DNA from: Cladobotryum mycophilum
Lineage: Eukaryota; Ascomycota; Sordariomycetes; Hypocreales; Hypocreaceae
NCBI GenBank assembly: GCA_036429605.1
Contig: JAVFKD010000015.1
Coordinates: forward strand, 1,139,421-1,203,420
Length of the DNA stretch: 64,000 nt
Reading direction: 5' to 3'
The notes under the pieces are model-generated. The model did not search any database, was not told the DNA's origin, and worked only from the letters and a program-made list of their open reading frames with translations. Each line of letters begins with the position of its first letter. The first letter of the stretch is position 1. The translations under genes were made by a program, and so were the position numbers. Below, piece by piece: positions 46,692-58,700 of the stretch.

Positions 46692-49262
46692 CCAATGAGC
46701 CTGACGGTTTTTGGGGCATCGCGCCCTTCTAGTATTCATTCGCAATTCGCTACTGCATCGCAAGTTACCCCATTGTCCGATTTTAACCCCAACGGCCGCG
46801 ATACAATCGAGAACCTCCCGACTGCAATATGGCGAGGCCGCCGCTTTGTCCTTGAGGAAATGATATCAAGAAAGGGGTCAAGAGGTCGTACAAGCTGGAT
46901 CAGAAAGGAAGGGCTCTTTGTTCAGGAGATTCTTGCGGATAACAAGCCAGGTATCTCCTCCTAAAATAAAAAATCCCTTCTTATATTATATACCTTTGCA
47001 TACTGATTTATATCGTGCAGGCGATGTGTTTTGGATATGTCGACGATGTGATGAAGATGGGAGCCTCCTTAAGCCTCTCAAATCAGCGGCAACAACTGCT
47101 GCAACTGATCATCTCAAAAAGAAACACCGTATCGAAGAGCATAATATAACCGACTCATCTTCTAGCTCACAAGCTAATACTACCCCTGCTCCGTTCAAAC
47201 GACCTCGGAATAAAGAGACGCTTCATACACGATCATATATACAAAAGCTTGAAGAGCTTCTCCTTGCTTTCTTAATCAATAACGATCTACCGTTCTCGGT
47301 CTTCGAGGATCCATATATTCGAGAATTCAGCTACCAACTTGAACCCGATGTAACAAGCCAGATCTCGTGGAGTAGAACAAGACAGCGGCATAGCCTCAAG
47401 TCCTTATTCAACTCAAAGAAAGGAATCATTCAAGCCAAGATGCATAACGCTATTACAAGAATACATCTTAGGTTTAATCTATGGACCTCACCGAATCGAC
47501 TCGCGATAATGGCTGTTACAGGACACTTCCTTGATCATAGTGGAAAGCAACAACAACGCCTTCTTGCTCTTCGGCAGCAATAAGGAGCTCATACTGGAGA
47601 GAATCTTGCAAATACCCTTCTACAGGCTATACAAGACTGGGATATTAACAATCGAATCGGTACCGTTATATCTAACAATGCCTCAAATAACAATACCTAT
47701 ACTCGAAGTCTCTTTCATCAACTGGACCCGCGGATGACTTCAATTGATGCAGAAGAGAGGCGAATGCGATGTTATGGCCACATTCTCAATCTCGTTGGCC
47801 GTGCTTTTTTATATCACGAAGACAGTGAAGCCTTTGAGCAAGAGTCACAGCTTTATTATATGGCCGATCGCCTTGATGATGATCTTCGTCATTGGAGAAA
47901 GAAAGGCCCTGTTAGAAAGCTTCATAATATCGTTACATTTATTCGGGCCTCGCCTCAACGAAGCGAGCAATTCAAGAAAGCAGCCGAAGAAATTAATAAT
48001 AATGGTGTCTTTACTTTATCAGATGTATCATCTCGAGAGCTTGAGCTTGTTACAAACAACGAGACAAGGTGGAATTCTACATATCTAATGATCGAACGTG
48101 CTCTTCTCAAGCGGGCACACATCCAAGCCTTCATCAACGATCATCAGTTTAGTACTAACCCTCAGATGTGTATCCATCAGGATGATGTTCTCAGTCATGA
48201 GGATTGGCGAATTCTAATAGAGATCAAGGCAATCCTTGAACCTCTATATATGCAAACAATGCGTTGTCAAGGATGGGGTAAAGGAGGTAGCCATGGGCGC
48301 CTTTGGGAGGTTCTAGCCGGCATTGAGTTTCTGCTTCAACACCTTGAGGATTGGAAAGCTATATATACATCGCCAACTGACGAGGAAATCGAAGAGACTG
48401 AAAGCCAAATGCAAATCGCACTATCTGCTGAACCTCGTCGCTCTCAACGAACTGTTTCCCGCCTCGAATCAATGTTACGGCCTCAAAGCCCAAGATCACG
48501 ATCCTCTCGAACGAATATAATAACCACACTCCCTGTACACACAAGAGAAGAATACTTAAGCTCTACATTACAGTCTGAGCAGTACTCTTCCCTTCGAAAG
48601 AGCTCCAAAGCATATCTTCGACTTTCTATTACAATTGCATGGCAAAAGCTCAATGACTATTATATTCGGCTTGGGAATCACCTCTTTTTACTGCAGCAAT
48701 AATCCTCAATCCTGAATATAATATTCGATGGCTTGAGCGAATGTGGGATAGCGATGAGCAGTTGATATGGCTTCGTGATGCTAAGAAGAGCCTTACGAAC
48801 TACTAGGAGCGTTGGTACTCTCATAACAATGATACTAATATATATAATCAGCCTTCAAATAACGAGGATTTCTTGACGGTAGCTTTACGGGTAAAGGAAA
48901 ATGATCCCTATGAGCAATGGCTTGGAAAGAGCAAGGCCCAGCCACTTAATAATATCTCAGAGCTAGAAAAATACCTTGACCTTGATTTGCAAGGCGTTGA
49001 AGATCCTGTTAAATGGTGGATATCACAGCAGCAGGCCTTCCCAACCCTTAGCAAGCTTGCATTAGACTTGCTTGCAGTTCCCGCGATGGCAGCAGACTGC
49101 GAGAGAGCCTTCAGCCTCTGCAAGCTAACGCTATCATCTCAACGGCTCTCAATGAGGTCATCAACACTCGAGATGCTACAATGCTTGAAGAACTGGCTAC
49201 GGACTGGTGCAATTTCGCTTGGGGGCGGCTTTGCTATACCAAAAAGGCCAGGCAGTGTATAA
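46692..49262 (+). pseudogene. hAT transposase (BED finger, RNase H-like core, dimerization domain), inactivated
   Basis: Cut-and-paste transposase. Segments: MSLTVFGASRPSSIHSQFAT, then an intron (about 46951-47020) and a BED-type zinc-finger region (FWICRRCDEDGS..DHLKKKHRIEEH). The catalytic part has AKMHNAITRIHLRFNLWTSP, LDHSGKQQQRLLALR, GAHTGENLANTLLQAIQDWD, RCYGHILNLVGRAF and NNETRWNSTYLMIERA. At the end is the hATC dimerization domain (VKWWISQQQAFPTLSKLALD, LAVPAMAADCERAFS). Lesions: in-frame TAA at 47581-47583, a one-base loss at a G run (48673-48675), and TAG at 48804-48806. The copy is dead in sequence, although otherwise complete. Confidence 0.88.
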
Positions 49263-49515
49263 ATCAGCTTCAACACCAAAGAAATCTGGATACCAGAGTC
49301 CCACAATAGTATTGATCGGTTATAAATAGCTTCACTTAACAAAATACACTTCAACACTAAGAGAAATTCAGTATTACAGCATTACATGACCTTGACCTGT
49401 TGGGAATAGTCTCGCCCTATCAAGCCTACCAAGTTCAATCAATTCTAGCAAGTCTAACAAGTCTGGCCCTCGCGGTCATCAAGTCTCGCAAGTTAAGGTG
49501 GCAAACTTGACTTGA

Positions 49516-49543
49516 TTGATCGGGATGCTGCCCTGCCGTCAGT
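49516..49543 (-). repeat. hAT right end: terminal inverted repeat and target duplication
   Basis: Inverted copy of the left terminal repeat at 49516-49535, identical over 20 bases, followed by CCGTCAGT at 49536-49543. Confidence 0.93.
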
Positions 49544-50731
49544 TCCACGCTCCATTTTCAGAAAAGAAAAGAACATGAATGAATCATGAGAAGGTTCCAA
49601 AGATTGCGACACGAAGTCAGATCAACCGGACCTCAGTGTGATAGTTGGCAAGACACCGGTCCATTGGACTGTCGGCTTCCAGGTATCTAGCCACGCCTCT
49701 AAAGCGACAGCCAGAGTCACGCCTGGAACGGCTAACACCATTCTGTCCGACCACTGATGATAAGGCTCTAAACTGTCTATATCAGGGTTGAACCTCTTGA
49801 TGAGCTATGATGTTATGACCGCCGGGAAGACTGTCGAAAGGACCAGTCGGAACAAAAATTTGATGATGGTGTATAGGGCGGACCAAGAAACGCTGCCATC
49901 GCTGCAAAAATGATAAAAATGATAGCCTAGTACTATGAAGAAGAAAGGAGAGAAGAAGAAGAAGAAGAATCTTCTCTTCCGGACGAGATCATTGTGCCCC
50001 TCTCTATACTCTGATTAAGGAAATAACTGTAGTGATTAGGATAGATATAGGATAGACGGATTGGGAAGGCATGTCGTTTATTTAAGCGAGAGATTCGTAC
50101 TCAGGTATCTACCATGTACGGAAGTTGCCCCCTTGAGGGACAGGGTTGTACGGCTCGTTTAATTATCCCAGTTGATCGCATTTAGTGCTGATATTGCCTG
50201 CCTATCTAAGGCAGAGCATACATTGGCTTTGCACGTGCAAGACTCTTTTTCACCTTCTTCACGGCCTTCATAGATTGACTTAATCGTATCAACCTGATTT
50301 TTATAGCTAATGTATCTAAGAGATGGGATTGGCATGATCGCCACCACCGCATTCTATCAGATAATCTGATAACCACGTGCCAAAAAAGGCGGGCTCCCAA
50401 TCTCATGTTCACGGTTCCCTCACAGAATTGAACATCTAAATGCACAGAAGTTGAGGGCTAAGAACGAGATGGGTAGAAAACCTACCGAAAGAGTGGAATG
50501 GAATATAATCATTTGATCTATAGATCATGAAAAGACAAAGTGAACATCCCTTCTATTTTCCGTATTCGTAGCATCAACAAAAGAAATATCCCAATCTATG
50601 CGAGACAATAGTTTGGACTATCATCTGACTACAAGTATATACTGAAAGCATTAATTTTATCTCAGAACGGAGAAAGAGAACATTGGTCAACATAAATAGC
50701 GTAATGAACAGTGTTATAAACCGTTCAAGAG
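49536..50731. other. Intergenic region between hAT element and facA 3' end
   Basis: Contains a GAA-type microsatellite near 49936-49970. No gene is supported. Confidence 0.4.
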
Positions 50732-53162
50732 TCACTGTTTGTTTTGAGTGGTCTTGATTTCATAGACTCTCTTGATGACCTGATCGACAGAAGTGGGATC
50801 CAGCAACTGGTGGTAAGTTAGTACGGGATCTCAAATGAATAGCCCTAGTTATCTGCCTCAAGAAAGGGAAACTCACAGTTGTTGTATCTCCCAACTGGTC
50901 TTCTTCGCCAGCAAGGATCTTCCTCAAGATGCGACGCATAATTTTTCCGCTCCGTGTCTTTGGCAAATCCGGTACGATATAAATGGCCTTGGGAGCGGCA
51001 AACGGGCCAATACTTTTGCGGACTTGCAGAATGAGTTCTTTCTGTAGCTCGTCTGTGATTTCGTTTCCTTCTTTAATGGAAACGAAGGCGTTGACGGCTT
51101 GACCAGTCAACTCATCCGAGATACCAACTGCGGCGGCTTCGGCTACAGCAGGATGCTCAAGAAGAGCTGCCTCGATTTCAGCTGTTGAAAGGCGATGCCC
51201 GCTGACGTTGACAACATCATCGACTCGGCCACGAATCCAGTAAAACCCATCTTTATCTCGACCAGCACCATCGCCGGTAAACTATTTCGGGCGTCATGTT
51301 AGTGGTTAATCCGTAGAAGGTTCACGTTGGAAGGGGCGGGGGAGTTGACTTACGTAGTAGCCCTTGTATACATTATAGTATGTATCCATAAAGCGCTCGT
51401 GGTCGCCGTAAACCGTGCGAGCCATGCTAGGCCAAGGGTGTTTGAAAGCGAGAACACCCTCAACATCATTGCCCTGAAGCTCCTCGCCGGAAATAGGATC
51501 GAGGATGGCGGGTTCGATACCGAGGAAGGGTAATGTGGCGCTTCCGGGCTTGGTTGGTGTGATGCCACCGAGCGGAGACAGAACATGGGAGCCAGTCTCT
51601 GTTTGGAAATATGTCTGCACGGTTTGGTTAATGATCTGATTCAAATGCGTAGACAAATAAAATCCAATAACTGAAAAGGATGTTCTCGATAAACTTACGT
51701 CGACGACATGAGCTTCCTCGTTGCCCACCACACTGTAGTACCACTTCCAAACTTCCGCTGCGATGGGCTCGCCAACTGATCCGACAACTCGGAGGTGCTT
51801 CCTCTCGCCACGCACGTGTTCATCACCCGCACGCTTGAGTAACCGCAGGGCAGTTGGGGCGACATAAAGCTGGGTGACCTTGTGTTTCTCAATAATATCC
51901 CAGTACCTTGAATAATTTGGATAGACTGGCGTGCCTTCGAAAACAACGGTGGAGATGCCAAGGAGCAACGGGCCATAGACGCCGTATGTATGGCTTGTAA
52001 TCCACCCAATGTCGCCGCCACAGAAATAACGATCACCTTCCTGGATGTCAAACACATGCTTGGTGGTCATGGCAGCACCGAGCAGATATCCGCCGGTTGT
52101 ATGCATTAGGCCCTTGGGTTTTCCCGTGGAGCCGGAAGTATAAAGGAGAAACATGGGGTCCTCTGAGTTCATAGGCTCCGGGGCGAGGTAGTTGGGCCAT
52201 TTTTTAACTTCCTCATGCCACCAAAGATCCCGTCCTGGTGTCATGCATATATCAGGGTTGCCTGTTCGCTTGTAGACAAGAACACTGGTGACGTCGGGGC
52301 ATTGAGCTACAGCGTCATCAACGATGCGTTTCATACCAATGGTCTTGCCGCCTCGTCTGCCCTCATCGCTAGTAATGACGACCTTGGAGTCGGCATCAAG
52401 GATTCGATCGCGCAGCGCATCAGCTGAAAAGCCAGCAAACACAACCGAGTGAACTGCACCAATGCGCACACAGGCAAGCACGGCTGTGAGTGCTTCTGGG
52501 ATCATGGGCATATAGACAGCGACAGTATCGCCCTTTCGGACGCCAGCTTTCTTGAGAACCCATGCAGCCTTGGAGACTTCGCGCAGAAGTTCGCCATAGG
52601 TAACATTGCGGCCCTCACCGGGCTCGTCGGCTTCATAAATAATAGCGACACGTTCAGGGTCTTTGAAGGCATGACGGTCGACACAATTGTATGAAGCATT
52701 GAGTTGACCCTCGATGAACCACTTGCTGTCACCGTTGATGAAGGAGCCGCTGTGAGTAGTTTCGAAGTCTCGGGTCCAAGTCAAGTGTTCTCGGGCTTGC
52801 TGGGCCCAGAACTTGGTTGGATCGATGATTGACTCTTGATACACTCTCTGGTACTCTTGAAAGTCTGTGAATTAATTTTGGTTAGCGATCCATGTTCATG
52901 CATTGCTTAGGGATACTCACTTCCCAGATGTGGCCTGCCTGGATGTTCTGTCATGAGTGAAATGAGAGGCAAATGTTAGCACAATGGTTTCAAGCATCAG
53001 GGAGGCAGATTGATCAGTAGCATACTTGCAAGCATCTTCTCAGGGGGAGCTGGGGTATATTGTCAGTTATTCTTTTGTTCAACCTCTTTAAGACATCGAT
53101 TTTCTCTTACGATAAAGGTCCTGATCATTTTCAGGACTTTCCGAGCTCATCATTCCACCCAT
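50732..53162 (-). CDS. facA: Acetyl-CoA synthetase (acetate-CoA ligase)
   Basis: Converts acetate, ATP and CoA into acetyl-CoA; needed for growth on acetate and in fungi usually under FacB control. Seven exons: 53162-53111, 53049-53026, 52947-52921, 52864-51699, 51614-51354, 51281-50877 and 50806-50732, giving 669 residues with every junction in frame. N-terminus MGGMMSSESPENDQDLYPPP, then KHPGRPHLGNFQEYQRVYQE typical of fungal FacA. ANL-family motifs: LLYTSGSTGKPKGLMHTTGG, YFCGGDIGWITSHTYGVYGP, TYFQTETGSH and, after exon 6 starts, FTGDGAGRDKDGFYWIRGRV and VSGHRLSTAEIEAAL. The acetylatable A10 lysine is in TRSGKIMRR. No lesions, in contrast to the NRPS adenylation domains on both sides, which belong to the same superfamily. 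Confidence 0.95.
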
Positions 53163-55758
53163 GGCTGCTGTTGATGCACGATGTCGAGAGAGCTAGAAAT
53201 GGTGTCCCGACTCCAGGTAAGCTGTCAATGGTAGTCTTGACACTAATGCTGGCTCTGGTTCCAGCTCATGCAGTCTGCATGAAGCACGGCCCGGTAGTTT
53301 ATAGCGAAAGAACTAGCAGCCCGCGTCTTGAAGAAGTTATTTGGAGGTTGCTTAACTGAATATGCCCTCATGTGCAATTGCCTCTGAACAAGGAGCATAG
53401 ATGAGTAGAGAGGGAATTAGGAATTTCTACACCGCCATATATCAGAAAAGACGTCACGGATATCCTGAATGTCTTGAAAGATCCAGTTATTATGTATGTG
53501 ACCACATAGAACTTAGTAAGTCTAAGACAGACATACCGGAGATTCTCAAGATGTCCGTCCGCTCCACACCAGGGTGTACGATTCAGGAGTAGAGTCCGTT
53601 CTCTGGTCGGGCATAAAAATACTTTTACAACTGACTATGTAAGCAAGCACTTGTATATATCATCGTACTACTTAACTTGGACTAGCGATTTGAAGTTGAC
53701 CACCAACCCCCTGTTTTTGACCAAAGTTGGAACCTCCAGGTAACCTGGAATCGTAGCTGTCGATGCAACTCCAGGGTGTCGGAAGCAAATGATCCCGATG
53801 AGCTTCCTAAGACCACCAGTAAGAGATCATCACCCATGAAGTGAAGGCAACCTGAGACCTAGTCTCTAAAGACCAACCTAGCCAGATGGAAGAGTGTGCG
53901 TCAAAACGGATCTCTTCCTCTGAGACATTGAGACCTTCGTGTCAGGCGAATTGTGAATCATGTGCTGATGAAGTATTTTAACGCATTGTCTCGGTTACTG
54001 GATCAATAAGACGCCCTAAGTTTTACTTTCGTGTCACCCATCCACAGCCGTATGAAATCACTTATTGGTCTGTTTAAGTCTTTGGCATACAGTTTTATTA
54101 TCATATCAAATCGATTTTGGTGAGTAGTATTACACGAATTGAGATACACACAACGTGGTTTGTGCATAGATGTCGTCTTACCCAGAGGTTTGAGAATTGT
54201 TTCTTAGTCCTATGCCACTTGAGGAAAAGTCTTTTCCATTGTCTCACTTGCCCAGCTGAGCAGCCATCAGGTTTGTTTGAGAGAGCTTTTCTCAACTTCC
54301 TTTCCTTCTCCTCTTGTTAGGTATCACTCCATGAAAATTGCCTCAAGATTCCTGTGCCTCCTTGGATGCCTTGCAATGTTATCCATGCCAGTTTAACTTT
54401 TACTTTATACTTGGAATGTTATCCTTTAGACATTCCGTTCATTCCTCCGACTTTCATGAATTCCTGTGCTATGTTTGGAACTTCAAGGCGTATACACATG
54501 AAGCATCAGGCGAGCAGAGAGCTGCGAACCTAATGTGCTGTTCATGCTTTTTGCAACTACCCAACGCCGTCCATGTCGATACGACGACGCGTTCCAAAAT
54601 GGGTAAGATCTATTGAGTCCAGTGATGGCAAGCCTATGCACAAAATTGATGGCGCCATCAGTTCTCAGCATGGCATGTCTCAAATGGAAAATCTTTTGGT
54701 GTGACCACCTGTCAAAAGCGGTATGATACAACGTCGTAAAGCAATTATTGGTACCCAGTGAAATGGTGGACACTGTTCTTGTTTGAGATCGAATATCTCT
54801 AGTCTTGTCTTTCTTTGCTGTTTTGGACACAGCCTAACCATCTCGACAAGGGGGAATGGACAGAAGCGGACGGAATGCTCCTAAACGTTCGTGATTATTT
54901 CTCGATGCTCAACTAGCATGCTTTCGTTGAGCATCGAGTTCTGCTCTGCCGCAAAATAGGTTAGGTAATCTATTGGTCTGGATTGTTTAAGTCATGTGTC
55001 AATGCATCCCTAACTGGGTGGCGCAAATTAATGCGTAGGGATTTTTTCATAGACTAAGTCGTTAAGCATACAATTTCCTGTGAGGACCCTACCCCAAAAC
55101 TTTGTGAAAGACGATGATTGTATGTAACATCATTTAATCATGGTCTTCTTTACAGTAGAGAGCTTTCAGTAATTGCTAAAAGACAAAGTTATGATCAATC
55201 TTTCTAGGGCTTGTCAAGTGATGGTGATTTGCTACAAAGAACCAAATAGGTATCCGCCCATTGCCTCTAGCTATCCATACCGCTCTCCTCTACGCAGAGG
55301 GGTAAAAACCTCGATAAGATAGAATATCCAACGGTCTAGCAACGTAGGATGGAGTTGCATTGAAGTGTTTTAATATTAATTTTGTCTTACCTTAGCCATC
55401 TGACGCATTGCATCTTGTGCTCGCTCGGACTCGGAGTGCCTCTTACCCGGATACGCCATCTAGATCGGGAGAACTGTTTGGAATGTAGTAAAGGGAGGTT
55501 ACGTTGATGTGAGACTCTGTCGCATCATCTATGTGCTCGGTTGGTCTTGCAGTAAGAAGCGTCGTTTTCGTTACGTCCATTGTGTCAGTAAAAGCCGAAA
55601 TATTCGGGCTGGTGTCATCTTGCCGTGGTGTTATTGAATCATCCCCCATCTGAATTATTGATGAATTCTCTTGGAATGTTAGATGCTCTTTTAACCCTTC
55701 TGAAATTGCCTGCAACACCCTTTTTTCATACTCATCTAATCAACGGACACTATCAACA
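53163..55758. other. Gene-poor region between facA and NRPS-2
   Basis: About 2.6 kb of AT-rich DNA with only short ORFs on both strands. The left part should hold the facA promoter, but I see no diagnostic binding site that I can defend. Nothing else is supported. Confidence 0.45.
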
Positions 55759-55794
55759 ATGGCTACAGTTAATGATGACCAGCCATCCTTTCAG

Positions 55795-58700
55795 GCTGTC
55801 GGTGGATCTTCGTGGTTCAACTTTTGGCAAGTATCGACATTAGACAATACATACGCCAAATGCGACGAACTGGAAGAGGCCCTTGGCAAAGAGGTCAGCT
55901 CAGAGCTCCTGAAGGAAAGCAATAAAAGACTCCGAAATGAGCCAGCAGATATCGTTCTGGGTGCATTGGCGTATTCATTTTCAAGGGTGTTCTCAGAACG
56001 TCCTTCCCCCTTGTCTTTCTCCAAAATGGCCATGGTCAAGAGCCAAAAGAATTGCAGTCCCTTATGATTCCCATAACGCCAGATAGTACACATCTCGATG
56101 CTGTATGGCTGGCAAAAGATGCCAGACGAAGAGAGCGAGGCGACCAGCAACCTCGAGGTAGCGAGCCAGTGGAGATTTCATTTAGTTTTGTCAAATCCCA
56201 TCAACAGCCTGGCTCATACGAGACTGGCGAAGAGCATTTAAAAGTATCGCAATCAGAGCAGCGAAGAGCACTGATCGAAGTGGAGGCGAGTGATCGTGAT
56301 GGGCAAATACTCCTCTCCGTCGCCTTCCACCGGGACATGCAGCATCAAGGTCGACTTAGAGACTGGTTTCAAACCCTCAAGAAGACACTGCAAACAGTTG
56401 TGCAAGACTTACGTAACGCACCCGTGAGCTTTGTGCCAGAGGACTTTCCTCTCCTGTCTCTCTCCAACCATGGCCTAGATACGCTCCTCACGGAACAGCT
56501 TCCCAGCATGGGAATCAAGCCGGATGCTGTTGCAGATCTGTGTCCCTGCTCTCCACTCCAGGAGGGTGTGTTGCTGAGTTCATCATCTTATGCGGTGTAT
56601 TGGGTCTGGCAATGTGTGCCGCACGATGGCAACCCTATTTCGCCTTCTCGCCTTGCAGCGGCATGGAAAGAAGCCGCGGGCTAGCATAAGATCTTCTCCA
56701 CGCTATTCTGTATGCACCCCGAGGAGAACGGCTTTATCCAGATTGTCCTCGATAAGCCAGATATACCAGTGTCACTGGTGAAGACATCAAGTTCTCCAGA
56801 GACAACACTCACTAAGCTCAAGAGGCCACCATTCACAATCTACAAGCCAAAGCACCTGTTTACTATTGGATATTCGGCCACTGGAGAGGTTGCTTGTAGG
56901 TTAGATGTTTGCCACACGCTTTATGATACCTATTCTTTATCCATTCTTCTACAAGATGTGTTGGACATCTATAATGGCCAAAAGGCGCCAGTTCCTCCCC
57001 CTTTGGGGAGGTTGTTCGATATATCAAGGGTAGACCAAAGTCGGAGACGATTGGATTTTGGTCCGACTTCCTCAAGGGGGCAAAGGCCTGCGAATTCCCA
57101 GTCTTGCAGTTAGTCTCCGATCCAAGTTTGCAAGATATTCACGAGGGAATCTATCTTGAGCCAGAGTTGCTGTCAGGTGTGACTGAGTTCTGCAAGAAAA
57201 ACGGTGTTACACGTTCAATCTTCATGCATATTGCTTGGTCTTTAGTTCTGTCCCATTTCACTGGCTTCGAGGAGGTCTGTTTTGGCTATATGGCCTCGGG
57301 AAGGGACGCCCCTGTAGAGGGTATCAAGAGAATATTTGGTCCGCTGGCCAACATGGTGATCAGTCGAATCGACTTACGCACTCCCCTTAAAGCACTCATG
57401 AAATCAACAGCAGCGATTTTGAAGGAGCACCGCCACCACCAACAAACATCACTGGCCGAACTACAACATAGCTTAGGTGTCTCTGGTCGCCTTTTTAATA
57501 CCATGGTCTCCCTCCTCCGAACTGATCCGTTTGGCGCTGGCGAGAAACAAACATTCTCTTTTGAGAAGTATAATCTTGTTAGCCCACACGAGGTATGTAG
57601 ATACAATATCTTATTCATCTCTCATGATAACTGATGTAGCCTAGTTTGACCTTGTCCTTGAGGGTTATCTGAACCCTGATAGTGTGGGTGTGACGATGTA
57701 CTATCGTACCGCTTTTATCAGTCAGCAGATGGCTCAAGAAGTTTTCACTATGCTGATATGGGCGGCGAGATATCTCATATCGACAGAATCCTGGCTTCAA
57801 GCAGAGAATTCTGCGTAGATTGTGCAAAATCCCCTGAATGGGCCTTATGATACTGATCCAACGGTATCACTCCCTGATAACTTCTTTAAATATGTTATTG
57901 GAAGTGACAAGACATCGACGGCAGCTTATTGGAAAGGCCAATTTGCAGGACTGGAAATTCCTCATTCCCCTAATTTGAAAGATCTAATGTCAAACCGAAC
58001 AAGGGACGGCGAGGTTGCATTGACAGTACGGGGACTTGGATGGAATACAGACTTTGGTGCAGACGTTGTAGCAAAGGCTGCTTGGTATATTATGATTGCA
58101 CAGATTGCCGAATCTAATGAGGTCCTGTTCGGAATTACCGTGACCGGACGCCAAGCAGAGTTGCCTGGTATTGCGAAACTCACGGGCACGACCGCTTCAG
58201 TGGTACCAATTCATATCACGTTGAACTGGGATGAAAGTCTCAATGAGTTCCTCCAAACAGTGCAACATAATTCTGAAAAGGCTGTCACATATGAGGGAAC
58301 CGGTATGCACTGGATTCGTCAATTAAGTGATGAAGCTGCCTCAGCCTGTGACTTCGAGTCACTTCTAGCTTTCCGAAATGCGGAAGCGGACAATGGCGAC
58401 AAGTTGGACAAGGCCTTCGATCAGTATGGCATTGTTGCAGACTGCCAGCTTGCAAACGACGGAACGCTTCAGGTGCGGATTAGCTTCAATTCTCAAGAAA
58501 TAGAAAACTCGCGCATAACTCGCATCGCTCACCAGTTTGAGCATGCACTCCGACAGTTGTCGAATATGGCCAATCTCAAGGAGAAACTCAGGTGCTCGGC
58601 GGGCATAGGTCCACGGGATCTCGGGGATGTCTGGAAATGGAATGCAGACGTACCGAAGCCAGTCAAGTCTTCCATCCACGAGTTGGTCAAGTCCAAGGTC

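Larger units (their letters stand above)
46249..49535 (+). mobile_element. Complete hAT-superfamily DNA transposon
   Basis: Class II element of 3,287 bp. Perfect 20-bp terminal inverted repeats CAGGGCAGCATCCCGATCAA lie at 46249-46268 and, inverted, at 49516-49535. Both are flanked directly by the 8-bp duplication CCGTCAGT (46241-46248 and 49536-49543), the size typical of hAT insertion. Inside is one transposase reading frame set, from about 46692 to 49262, plus subterminal repeats of TCAAGT at both ends. The intact duplication shows insertion followed by little rearrangement. The transposase has stops, so movement would need a helper copy. Confidence 0.93.

Noticed and set aside
55443..55718. 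Minus-strand ORF with a stretch (MGDDSI) reminiscent of a carrier-protein motif
   Set aside because: The flanking residues do not resemble a carrier domain, and the strand is opposite to the NRPS.
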